From: Eudorina sp. 2006-703-Eu-15
Taxonomy: Eukaryota > Chlorophyta > Chlorophyceae > Chlamydomonadales > Volvocaceae
Assembly (NCBI GenBank): GCA_003117195.1
Contig: BDSI01000003.1
Location: 248,001 to 312,000, forward strand
Length of the DNA stretch: 64,000 nucleotides
Reading direction: 5' to 3'
Shown: one piece after another, positions 35,030 through 46,654 of the stretch
Position numbering within the stretch: the stretch's first letter is position 1
Layout: the number at the start of each line of letters is the position of its first letter
Notes under the pieces: generated by a model
Told to the model about the DNA's origin: nothing
Database searches by the model: none
Seen by the model: only the letters and a program-made list of their open reading frames with translations
Made by a program: the position numbers and the translations under genes

Positions 35030-38000
35030 ATGTTCCTACAAAAGGATGCGGGCATATTGAAAACCAGGGTGTTCTCAAGGCCAGCTTGTAATCGCTTCGC
35101 CATTGTCCGCGTACACTCTTGCACAGGGGAATTGACGGCCTCGGCGCTGGCCAACGCCGTCGCCGCAATGCCGGGCGAGGCGCGAGCGACTCACTCGACG
35201 CACGCGGGGAAGGACATACCAAGCGGTGTCATGGCTGTTGAAGTAACGCCTTCCATCCCAGGCACCTCGGCGTCTGGAAGTCCGCAGCGGAGACCTTGGT
35301 CCCTGACGGATGCGCCAGTCGACGCCAATGGCAAAATGTTTGGCTGGCGGACGGCTTTCAGAATCCCGGGCACCTTCGCTGCCGCAGGTACCTCCAGACC
35401 CTCAACGCACCAGCGCGCTCATAGACGCTGTTGCTGAGGCAAGCATCAAGGCTCGCTGCGGGATTCCGGGGACTCATCGCACACGGGACCTCATGAGCAG
35501 CCACAAAGCCGTCACCCCATCTCTGATGTTCCCGTCGGATGACCCGGGCTGCCGCAGGCGTCGCACCTTTCGCCTATCGTGAGGATGAGGGGAAGCTGTA
35601 CGTGCTGCTGTCAATCCAACGCTCGACCCGCGGACGGACGACCTCCCAGGTGTACACGCTTCTAGGTGAGCTCGACCTGACCTTTCAGCCCCAGAGAGGC
35701 CCCGCAATCGGCCGCTGGTCCGCATCTCCCGCTGCACAGGTCACGCAGCTGAGGTTGGAAACTGGGTCTGCCTGTGACAGCGTGCTTATGAGCAAGATGT
35801 GTTTTCTTCATGCGCGCGACGTTTGATAGCGTGCTGGAAGGCAAGATGTGTTATCCGGATGCGCACATCTGCTTGCGCCCACACGCCAGGCGGCAAGTTG
35901 GCGAACGCTGACTCTAAGGACTCCCGGAGGACGGCTGCGCGGGAGGCCCACGAGGAAACGCACCGTGTGTTAGATGAGCAGCGGGTCCTCGATGCGCTGT
36001 CTGGGAGGGCGCTGGCGTACGTCACTGGTACGGCAGCGCCGTCAGCGGCTGGCGCAGCTGTGAGGGACGACTCGCACATCCAGTCGACGGCAGCTGGCCA
36101 TGTTGGTGCTGCTGATGGCGGTGGTGATGGTGGTGCTGGTGCAACTAATGATGGCGGTGGTGATGGTGTTGGTGTTACAACGAACGGCCCTGGCAGCAGC
36201 ACAACCGACACCGCTCAAGCGGCCGGGCGCGGCGCCGCGGCCGGGGGCCCATTGTCAGGAAGCCCCGAAACCAGTACGGAACACAGTGCAGGGAACCCCG
36301 CAAGTTGCAGTCCGCGGGCCAGCGGACAAGACGAGGGGTTCAGCAGAGGCGATACCAGCCCCAGCAGCAGCCCCAGCCCCAGCCCCAGCAGCAGCGCCGC
36401 CTCCGGTGTCCGCCCGGGCCGCAGCAAAGGCGGCGGCGCCAGCGGCGGCCGCAGCAGCGGGGAGCAGGGGTACCCGGCCCCCGCCGAGTACTTCGAGTCC
36501 GGGCGGTATGCGGCGTTCGCGATGCACCTGCCGGACGCCTGGGACCTGCCGGAGAGGTTCGCCGACCGAATACGTGGTGGGTGGGCGGGTCGGTGGTGCT
36601 AGGGTGATGCAAGGAGTGGATGGGTGGATGGGTGGGTGCGGCTGGGGATGCATGCTGTCTCATCTCCCTACATCTCAAATCATGTGGGCGACGAACAGCC
36701 AGCTGGAGCGAGAGCTCGCGACCTGCGTCTCAGCACGCGTCGCATGCCGCGCGCGTTCCCCTGTCCAGCGCTACCCAACAAATCTGACCCGCCGCGCCAC
36801 CCGCCCGCCCGCCCTGCACTGCCCTGTGATCATCGTCTTCCGTTCTATCGTGCTTTACGGATCCGCAGCCAAGCAGAAGCACCCCGAGGCGGCCAAGGCG
36901 GAGGGCCTCCAGTGGGTCAGTGTGGGCGACATGGCGGCGTTGCGCGAGGGCGGCAGCCTGCGGGACCCTCGCACAGGCGGCCGCGTCAAGGGACACCACT
37001 TCATGGTCTCGCTGCTGCGCACCAAGCGCGACAAGGCGGGGGTGCTCACCTGGCTGGAGAGACTCCAGGGGCACCTGCGCGAGTGGCACGGGCTGCCACC
37101 GGAGGTTCCGGAGCAGGAACCCTCTGCGGCGGGTGCGGCGGGGCGGAGCAAGGGTGCAGCTGCGGCGGCCGCGGCGGCGGCACGGCGAGATGTGGCGGGG
37201 GACCGAGGCGGTGCCGCGGCAGAAGCGGGCGCAGGCGCGGCCAAGGCTTCGGGCCGGCAGGACGATCCGGGGGCGGCTGGGCGTTCGGCGGGGGGAGCTG
37301 CCGCTGCGTCCGGCGGCAGGGCGGGGTGCACACGCGGTTGGAAGGAGTACGGGGACGTGGTGGCGGTGAGGGAGGTGGAAGAGGTCGAGAATGATGTGAA
37401 GGAGGTCGAGGATATGGTGAAGGTGGAGGACCGTGCGGTGGTCGGAGGGAGAGCCCGGGGGTTCCCTGATGACCCAAGGGTCGGTGGATCCGTGTCCGCC
37501 GGGCCTGGCTCCCGTGGAGCCTCCCCTGCCTCGCCCTCATCGACCCAGAAGACCCAGGGGGCCTTGGAGGGGCAGGGCCCGACTGGTGGCGCCACCGCCG
37601 CCGCCGCCGCCGCCGCTAAGAACCACAGCGACGCCAGGTCAAAGGCTAAGTCAGCAGCGGCCGCGAAGGCGCCTCCCCCGTACATATCGTGGGACCTGAA
37701 TGGCAAACCCCACCGCCACCGCGCAGACGACACGCCGGCGACGTCGGTTCTGCGGCTTCACCGGTCGGATGGGCCGCCGCCTTCCGGCGGCGAGGGCGCC
37801 CGTCCGCCCACGGAATCGCCGTCGGACGTCCCTGCCCCGCCAGAGCCCCAATCCGCAGCACACTCCAGCCATGCTGAGGCCGCGGCGCGCGCGGTGATTG
37901 GGGACGGCGCTGCTGCCGCCGCTACTGCCTCCGCGCAGTCCTCGGAGCGCAGCGGCGGGGAGAAGGGCGGGCACGGGGCCGCGGGGCGTGAGCACCCGAC

Positions 38001-38229
38001 GCGGAAGGCGGCGGGCTCGGATCGAGACCGGGATGGCGAAGGGCGGGCAGGGACTGAGGGGCCAGGGGGGCAGGACCCGGAGGGCCGGCGGCGTGGCATC
38101 ATGTACACCCAGTGGTGCCTGGACGGCCGCAACGAGTGGCAGACGAGGGCGCCTGGCCAACCGGTGCCCGTCAGCGTGCTGTCTAGGCAACCGGGACCGG
38201 CGCCAATGCCGCAGCCGCCGCGACCCTGA
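35030..38229 (+). CDS. Nudix-domain protein with long low-complexity inserts
   Basis: Exons: 35030-35387, 35558-35665, 35890-36576, 36869-38229, totalling 2514 nt (837 aa) with matching phases. The Nudix fold starts with GVAPFAYREDEGKLYVLLSI. Its Nudix box is formed across an intron: LLGGKLANAD then TAAREAHEETH, which keeps the REXXEE core but has extra residues between the Gly and the Arg. The fold is then interrupted by ~110 residues of Gly, Ser and Pro repeats and resumes with PAEYFESGRYAAFAMHLPDA and LQWVSVGDMAAL ... GHHFMVSLLR. Low-complexity Ala/Gly sequence follows, with two islands (PPYISWDLNGKPHRHRADD; IMYTQWCLDGRNEWQTRAPG) that look alike and may be a small repeated motif. Nudix enzymes hydrolyse nucleoside-diphosphate derivatives; the substrate is unknown. 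The N-terminus could be an organelle transit peptide. ATG 35168 is an alternative start. Confidence 0.7.
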
Positions 38230-39318
38230 TATCGGTATGGGTTGCCCATGGTTCAGCAGCAGCTCAGGTTGTGGGGCCCGGGTCGGGGTCCGAGATAATG
38301 ACTGTTGGTGGCGGTGCGGAGGCTGAGGTTAGCGGACGGATATAGTCGCGGAAGAAGCGGGTTGGGTGCATCGAGACGGTGGCAGTGGCGGAGTGGCGGG
38401 CGGAGCCCGAGGTGTGTGTGCGTGGGGGCTCAGCGGGGAGTGGGGGTATATTAGCGGGGAGTGGGGGATGCGGGTGGATGCGGTCGGGAGTGGGGGTTAA
38501 AACGAAACAGCCCAGACACACCCGGGGAGTGGGGATTGCGGGGGGATGCGGTCGACCCCGTGGAGGCGATGCGGGTGGAGCGTCGAGCAGCGGTTGTGCC
38601 AAAGCAGGAAGCGCGTGGGCGTGGGGGGGGGGACTTGACGTCGGCGTTGGGATGTGGGAGTGTGGTCGCGGTGGGGCGACGGCAGGAATCCGATAGTCAC
38701 ACTGCCGGATGTTGCGTGCGTGTGTGTGGCATCGGGATTAGGGAGGTAGAAGGCAGACTCTTTAACTGTAACATTGTGCGTGTGTGTGTGTTCGTTTGCA
38801 GGCAATGCAAACGCGCGTGTGATGTTCGATGCTTCTGTATGAGGGGAAGGGGTGTTAGCTGCCCTGGAGCGAATTTGGCGCCTGGACCTGGCCAACAGGC
38901 CAGGGGCTTGGCATTTGCACTGCCCCCAGAATGCTACGTGCGCGCTGCACGACGCTACTACGACGTTGCTGGGTGCTTTCTTGTGTTGTAAGCGGTACGG
39001 CGGACACTCGTGATCTCTGATGGCCCGATTCGCAGGCGCTCGGTAGAATCTGATGGCCCGATTCGCGGGCGCTCGGTAGGGTCGACGAGCTAATTGTGAT
39101 ATCGCCTCACCCCGTCCAGCAGAAACATCAGCAGCTCAAATTGCTACAGTGCGGTCTCCACTTGCCAGAATTATTGCGAGGATTGAATGTCGGAGCTGCG
39201 ACGGGAAGGTCATCGGCACCGACGGCCACCGACATGCGGCACATTGCAGGTAAGTGATGACGATGCGGGTTCACAGTTGCCGACAGGTTATATACAGTTG
39301 GGGTCCCTTGTTTCAGGT
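38230..39318. other. Intergenic, no gene recognised
   Basis: 3' flank of the Nudix gene and 3' flank of histone H3. G-rich repeats (GGAGTGGGGG) occur at ~38437-38540, and a direct duplication of TGATGGCCCGATTCGC lies at ~39018 and ~39051. No coding frame is supported. Confidence 0.5.
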
Positions 39319-39334
39319 GGTGTTGATAAACACC
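39319..39334 (-). promoter_or_regulatory. Histone H3 mRNA 3' stem-loop
   Basis: On the minus strand, 38 bases after the H3 stop, GGTGTT-TATC-AACACC forms a six-base-pair stem with a four-base loop. It uses the same stem sequence as the H4 hairpin at 40402-40417. Such hairpins direct 3' processing of replication-dependent histone mRNAs. Confidence 0.8.
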
Positions 39335-39371
39335 GTGATTTAAGTGTAGTCAATTTCGACCGGGGCAGAGC

Positions 39372-40363
<992 letters not shown>

Positions 40364-40401
40364 ACTTCAGTCAGATTGATTCTCAACATACAATCATGCT
40401 C

Positions 40402-40417
40402 GGTGTTTCTCAACACC
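40402..40417 (+). promoter_or_regulatory. Histone H4 mRNA 3' stem-loop
   Basis: GGTGTT-TCTC-AACACC, 38 bases after the H4 stop and followed by ACCAAACAAAC. It has the same stem and the same distance from the stop as the H3 hairpin, which makes the assignment strong. Confidence 0.85.
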
Positions 40418-40758
40418 ACCAAACAAACGTGGACAGCCCTCGTATCATACGTTGCACTGACAGTGTCACACTTAACCTGTCCTCAATAGCATAATAAAGG
40501 CTTAATGTTGCTGCACAGTATGCGTCATATTACTGTGTGCGTTTGTTGTGCACCTCAGCAAACCGCAACCTGTTTTCCATTGGCTACAATTACCTGTGTC
40601 ACGTACTTGAAGCACAAATACGTTGGCAAGACCCTGAACGAGACTCTCTCTATGTCTGGATTACTTGTCAGTACCATGTTGAGATCTCGGAACGCCGGCC
40701 TTCTGCCCAGTCCCATGCATCCGTAATCACGCCCATTGCAATTCTTCCTGCAACGATC
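40418..40758. promoter_or_regulatory. H4 / sepiapterin-reductase-like intergenic region
   Basis: About 340 bases on the same strand. Holds the H4 3' flank (ATAATAAAGG at ~40490) and the likely promoter and 5' UTR of the SDR gene. No other feature recognised. Confidence 0.4.
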
Positions 40759-43700
40759 ATGATGATACCTAGACCACTGCGGCTGTCCATGCGGTCCGCC
40801 ATCCCCTGGGGGCCGCCTCGCCTCCAGCCCGCCCCGCAGCTCGCACCCGTCCAGCGGCGCAGCCACGGCGCTGCGCCCGCACCCACAGCCGTGCCCAAGG
40901 CAGCCGCCGCCACACCCGCACACGGCACCAGCACCCCCGCGGCGGCCGACGTCCCTCCGGCCCGCCCCGACACCCCGGACCCGGCCGACCGCACTCCCAG
41001 CCCCCCCGCAAGGACCCCGCTCGCGCCCCGCTACCTCACCATCATCACCGGAGCCTCCCGGGGGCTAGGGGCGGCCATCGCTCGCGAGCTCGCGACCCGT
41101 GGGCCGCCCCTCCCGCCGTCCGTGTCATTCTCGGACAGCGGGAGGAGGGGCGGCGGAGGTGAACCTGGGAAGCCGGGGCCGCAACAGGCGTCGGGAGCGG
41201 AAGGAGCCGCCACCACCACCACCACCACGACGGAAGGCGGGGAGGGGACCGCAGCACCGTGGGGTTGGCTCCCGGCCAGGTGGACCCATGACCTGGTGCT
41301 GCTCGCCTCAGACGCGACGCGGCTCAGCCACTTCATCGACCACGATCTCGCTCCCCTGATCGCGCAGCAGCAGCAGCAGCGCCAGTGGCATCAGGCGGGG
41401 GAAGACGGGCGCGCGGACACGGAACGCAGCGGCAGCAACGAGGCTGTTGAGGGGGGCCTGCTGGCCGCCGGCAGCGCGGCGGCGGCGGCGCCGGCGGGGC
41501 CGGGCGTGCCCACGTCCGCCCCAACGGGCACCTGCGCGGGTCCGTCCCTCGCGGCGGCGGCGGCGACGGCGCACCCCCTCACGCGGATCCGTACGGCGGC
41601 GTTCGACCTGGGGGACCTGGACGCCCTGGCGGCCAACACCGAGCGCCTGCTGACGGCCGCCGCGGGCCCGACAGCGCTCAGCGAATCGCCGGGGGAGGCG
41701 GGGGGCAACCGCCGTGAGGCCGTGCCGCGCCGGCGGGGATCCGCGGACCCCGTGGCGGCGGGCACGGGCGCCGGCGGCCGCCGCGGGCCCGGCGGCTCCT
41801 CGGGGGCTGGAGGCCGGGGAGGTGGCCCGGCGGGGGGTGGCGGCGGGGTGCTGCCGCTGCCGCCGAGCGCCTACACGCACGTCCTGCTGGTGCACAACGC
41901 GGGGCAGGTGGGGGTCCGGCCGATGGCCCCCGAGCCTCCTTGGGGGGCTGGGGGCGGAGAGGGCGGGTTGAGTGAACACTACACAAGCCCGGGAAAACGC
42001 ACAAAAGTCAAGAGGGGTTTGCACGGGTCCCGCAGAGTGCGGCCGTGGGTCGGGGCTAGGGGACTTGGAAGGGCCATCATTGATCCATCGCCTCAATCGC
42101 TGCCGCGGGGCTCTGTGGGTGCTTCGCAGGGCAGTAGCGCCGCTGGGGGCCGAGGGCCGGGGGATACAGGAAAGTGGTAAACACATGCAATTATCAAACT
42201 GCGCTGCTGCCAGAGCAAAGGTCCGGTGAAGGGTGGGGGCCGGAAAAAAGGGGGAGGCGGTATCAGGCCCTGAGGAAAGCGGCTCGGCACATATCCCCCC
42301 TTCCCTCACTCGTCACCTTGTTGCACTGCGGTCCACCCCACGTTGCATCGGGGTCCCCGGGGGCTTCATGAAAGGCCCTCGGGGCCCACCGCGGGGCGCC
42401 CGGGCAATGGCCTCCCGCTCGCCCCCGGAGCTACTTTGTTCATCCCCATCCCCACCCCCACCCCCCATGTGTTGGGCCCAGGTGGGCGATCTGGTTCCCC
42501 TGGAGCAGCAGAACCTGGCCAACATCCACCGACAGGTACGGCTGGAAATATCAGATTGCCGTACAGAGAGGGGCACCAGGGGGGTCCGTCGACTGAACCC
42601 ACCCAGGATGCACCCTCTCACCGCACTCGAGACGAATTGTGAGCCCGCGGGTGTAAGGACCAGCCGCCTCACCGCCAAGATGATCTGGAGGGGTGCCAAC
42701 AAACGAACAAAGGCGCACGGAACCTCTCCCCGCCGGGGGCAGCAGCAGACGTACGGCATCTGAAAAGAAAATCTCTCTTGGCGTCACAGCTTCCTGTGGC
42801 ATTGCCAACTGCCGATACCGTGATGCCAACCAACCACGGTGGCCGCCGCCGATGCAGTTCATTGCCGTACTGCCGTACTGCTGTCCCGCAGACCGACCTC
42901 AACGTCACCTCCTTCGTGCACCTCACGGCGGCGGTCCTGCGGACCTTCCTGCACTCGCCGCCGCCGCCGCCGCCGCCGCCGCTGGTGCGCCAACAAGAGG
43001 GCGCGACCCTTGTGGGCCCTGATGCGGCGGCCAGCAACGGGGCTGACGGCGGTCCCCCGACGGCCAACCCGGCGGCGGACGGCATGGGGGACATGCCAGC
43101 AGCACCCGAAGCGCCGCCACAGCCCCGACCACACTGTACCCCTGCGCAACAACAGCCGGCTCAGGAGCAGCCGCACGGACAGCGCCGGCGTGTGATCACG
43201 ATAGTCAACATCTCCTCCGTCAGCGTTGACCAACCGTACGAGCATTTTTCGCTGTACGGCATGGGCAAGGCCGCGCGCCACATGGTCATTCGGAGCGTCG
43301 CGCACGAGGCCGCGCTGCGGGAGGGGGCGGCGGCGGCGAGCTCGGAGGCGGCGGCGAGCTCGGCGGCGGCCGCGGAGCATGCAAATGGCGGCGGCGGGGG
43401 CCCGGCCTCCGGTGCCGCTGCGTCGTCGGTCGGCGGCGGAGGGGCGGGGCCGCTGGCTCGTGTCCGGGCGCTGAGCTATGCACCCGGGGCCATCGACACA
43501 GAGATGCAGGTGGGGGGGAAGGTGAAGCTCATTCAAATTCATTTCAAATTGATTTCAGATTCATTTTCAAATGGATTTCAAACCAGCAGGTGGGAGGGCG
43601 TTGTGGGTGACCCCGGTGGAGGGCAGTCACCTGCCTTTCACTGGTTTTTGTTGCACCTGCCTTGTGCCTTCACTGCTGCTGCTGCTGCTGCTGCTGCTGT

Positions 43701-44006
43701 GTGTGTCAAGGGCTTTCTGGGTTGCGATGATGCCGATGTCGGTGCGCGCAGGCGGCAGCGCGACAGGCGCTGCCTGCGGGGCCGCTCAAGTCCCGGTTCG
43801 AGGAGAACGCGCGCTGCGGGCGGCTGGTCGACCCACGGGTCAGTGCCGCGGTCCTGTACGATATCCTCGCAGCCGATTCGTACGCCAACGGCGCGCACAT
43901 GGACTACTACTCGGCGGTGTCGTCGACCTCGTCGTCTTCTTCGTACGACGACGGCGACGGCGCGGTGGCGGCGGCGGCGCACCCCTTGGCCCGGGGCCGG
44001 GCTTGA
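40759..44006 (+). CDS. Sepiapterin-reductase-like short-chain dehydrogenase
   Basis: Exons: 40759-41907, 42482-42535, 42892-43509, 43752-44006, all phase 0 (~691 aa). Motifs in order: Rossmann TIITGASRGLGAAIARELA; HVLLVHNAGQVG; LEQQNLANIH; VITIVNISSV with catalytic Ser; SLYGMGKAARHM with the YxxxK pair; RALSYAPGAIDTEMQ; and a C-terminal GRLVDPRVSA ... YANGAHMDYY. The AARxM after YxxxK, the APGxxDTxMQ and the C-terminal GAHxDxY are features of sepiapterin reductase rather than generic SDRs. That NADPH enzyme makes tetrahydrobiopterin. The usual protein is ~260 aa; here Ala/Gly/Pro-rich inserts separate the Rossmann strands and precede the catalytic Ser. Two adjacent in-frame ATGs (40759, 40762) open a Pro/Ala-rich extension that could be a transit peptide. 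Activity on pteridines is inferred. Confidence 0.75.
42164..42219 (+). repeat. Short intronic repeat, family B
   Basis: In the first intron of the SDR gene: AGGAAAGTGGTAAACACATG, a small insertion, then CAAACTGCGCTGCTGCCAGA. Same element as at 27828-27874 in the unrelated ApaG gene. Confidence 0.6.
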
Positions 44007-46654
44007 GTCGACAGTTCGGTGGCGGCGGCGGCGCACGATAGATCAGTGCCTGAACGGGCAGCCCCTCAACGGGCATGCAGCTGCAGCAGTCTATCCGCCG
44101 TCTCTCGGGACTTCAAACGTGCAACGGACCGAACGAACACGGTCGTACACGGTCGTACACCGGCGTCCGTCTTTGCACATCGGGACAACGGGCAGCGTCG
44201 GCTTGGGCCTCTCGGGACTCTGAAACGTGCCGGTGTCGGTCTTCGCACCGGGTAACGGGCGCGGCGGCGAGCGACATGGGAGCAGCGCGGGGCTCGGGGT
44301 GTGGGGACAGGTGGTGGAGGCCACCGGGCGGCGATGCGTGGAAGAGATGTGTGATCCGACACATGCCGCGCAGCACGCGCCTGGGCGGCAGCTGGAGGGG
44401 GATACGGTATCGGGGATTCGGACAGCTGCCTGACACGTTCTGTTAACCGTTGTCCGCAGACCCGACGGAGGGGGGTTGTGGTCGCACCTACCTCGTCCGC
44501 CACTGGGTACGGCAACACGTAACCGGTGGGGCCGTCGGCTCTGCCGGAGCGTCCGAGGTCAGGTCTCTTCTTGTCGTGCAGGCGACGCCCGTCCTCGGGC
44601 CATCCGCAATCAGAGCCTTGGTGCCCATGTAGAAATCTTCGGACTTTCAAAATCGTCGGACTTGCAAAACCTTCCCACCAAGAATCTCTTTTCTCGTACG
44701 ATTTGAAAACAGCCGAGACAACCCCGGCGACCGGACGACAATGGCCGGCAGCGAAGACCCCCTTCCCGGGCTCGCGAACTGGACTCCCGCAGCCCCGCTC
44801 CTCCCACGCCTTCGAGGCGCACACCACTCTCCGTCAATACCTCGACAACCTCCGAGCCAGTGAATCAGTCCCACTCGCCGTCTCGGCCCCCTCGCCGCCG
44901 GCGGCGGCGGGGGCCCCACTCTCCTTCTCCTGCCGCACCGCTAAGCACTTGCCCCACCCAGGGGAGTTACGGTATCCCTGATCCGGGGGTGGGGGGCCCG
45001 CAGCCCGGAGGGACACGTGGCTGCCCCGACCACCGCCAGCTACCACCAGCTTACCCCCAGATCGAGTGACCCAGATCGATGATCCAAATGTAAGGCAATA
45101 GAAATTATCCACCAGTCACTACTCCACCAGGAAGTGCAGAGCTCTCTTCAGTGCGTGCGCTGCAATGCCCCCTCATAACTCATGACCTCACCCAGTACGG
45201 CATTTACGGGGGTTCATTCGTTTTTTTCGTTCGTTCTTGAGGGCTGTGGGGCCCACCTGTGGTTGCCGTACATGGGGACGGAGGCCCGGACGTCATTTTG
45301 CACCCGACGCCGGCGGGGCCGTGCCGTGCGGGTCATCCTCGTTCGCAAGCCTCGGTCCCCTCAGGCTCTCGCACTGGCGCGCACGCCTCGACCTCGATTT
45401 CGATCGTCGGGCGATCCGCTGCAGGTCACCGGTCCCCACACAGACACACGCACACACATGCAGACGCGATTGGTTCGGGTCGGGCGGGTTTCTCGCTAAA
45501 CACACACAGACACACGCACACGCGACCTCACTCGGGACTGCCGGACGCCCGTCAGGCCACCGAAGAGGAGGGGGAGGAGCAGGAGGAGGGGGAGAAGCAG
45601 GAGGAGGAGGGGGAGAAGCAGGAGGAGGAGGGGGAGAAGCAGGAGGAGGAGGGGGAGAAGCAGGAGGAGGAGGGGGAGAAGCAGGAGGAGGAGGGGGAGA
45701 AGCAGGAGGAGGAGGGGGAGAAGCAGGAGGAGGAGGAGGACACTTGAGGAGGAGGAGGAACAAGATGACTGAGACCAACGTCAACCGTCCCCTTTCCCTG
45801 CCAGCACAGCCATGCGGCCACAAGGGCCCAACGGGCAGCAGCAGCCCACCGTTTGCCCTGAGAGGTGTGACCTGAGGGGAGCTGGCTGGGGATTAAGCTG
45901 CAGACCTGAGTTCGGCCATGGCGCACTCCGCCTCCCAGCATGCCCCCCGCCCCACTGCCCCCTTGATTGTGTCACACGTGTCAGCGTACCGGGTGCTAAC
46001 GCGAGCACTGGACGCCCGAGTGCGGCCCCGTACTTCAAGCCGCACGGCCCGGCAGTGCTCCTCGACCGCCGCCGCCGTCGGGACAACGGGGCCGCACGAC
46101 CCACGGGTCATCATGCCCGCCACGTCAGACCTGGCGGTGGCCCGGGGCGCCCAGTCCGCGGCGCAGGTCGCCGCCGCCATCATCAATCCCAGAACTCCAT
46201 ACGCTGCGCGAGGAGGAGGGCGCCGATGAGGAGGAGGAGGAGGAGCGCAGAGCCGCACGGAGAGGCCGTGCGGCAGTGCAGGGCGGGGGCAGGGGCGGGA
46301 CCAGCGGGTGAGCGGAGGGCGAGGAGGTCTAGGTGTAGCGTGTAGGTCTAGGTCCCATCTACCACGGTGGGTGGGATCCAGGGCACAGACACGACCCCGA
46401 GGGAGGAGCGCAGCGCCGCAAGAAGTACCACTTCGGAAACCAGCACAGGTATCCAAACCAAGTCTCAGATGTGCAGCCCATCCCCGGTTCAAATCCGACT
46501 CGTGCGGTTTTCTTATGCCGTGTCCGTGCCCTCATCCGCACAGCGCCGCTACCCAGCGAGCTCCGTATCGCGTCGGTGCCAGGGGGCGGATGGGGTCGTT
46601 TGCAGCCCGCCCCGGTTCCACCTCCCCTTCCCCGCATGAATGAATGAATCAACG
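44007..46654. other. Intergenic region with possible unrecognised ORF
   Basis: Between the SDR gene (+) and the 3' end of the GT90 gene (-). Short direct repeats with GGTCGTACAC units occur at ~44143-44160. A + strand frame at 45918-46229 (MAHSASQHAPRP ... VIMPATSDLAVARGAQS) has GC-rich third positions like real genes nearby, and a second frame at ~45977-46090 also looks coding, which could mean a decayed or frameshifted gene. No family is recognised. Confidence 0.35.
45564..45741 (+). repeat. 21-bp purine minisatellite
   Basis: About eight tandem copies of a purine-rich unit (GAAGCAGGAGGAGGAGGGGG plus A). It translates in all + frames to Glu/Gly-rich repeats, which look like artefacts. A (GAG)n run follows. 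Confidence 0.9.

Noticed and set aside
34849..35154. 101-codon minus-strand frame near the Nudix start
   Set aside because: It overlaps the Nudix first exon, has no family motif and is not needed for either divergent gene.
46440..46512. tRNA-like GGTTCAAATCC box
   Set aside because: The flanking bases do not form a T-arm or acceptor stem.
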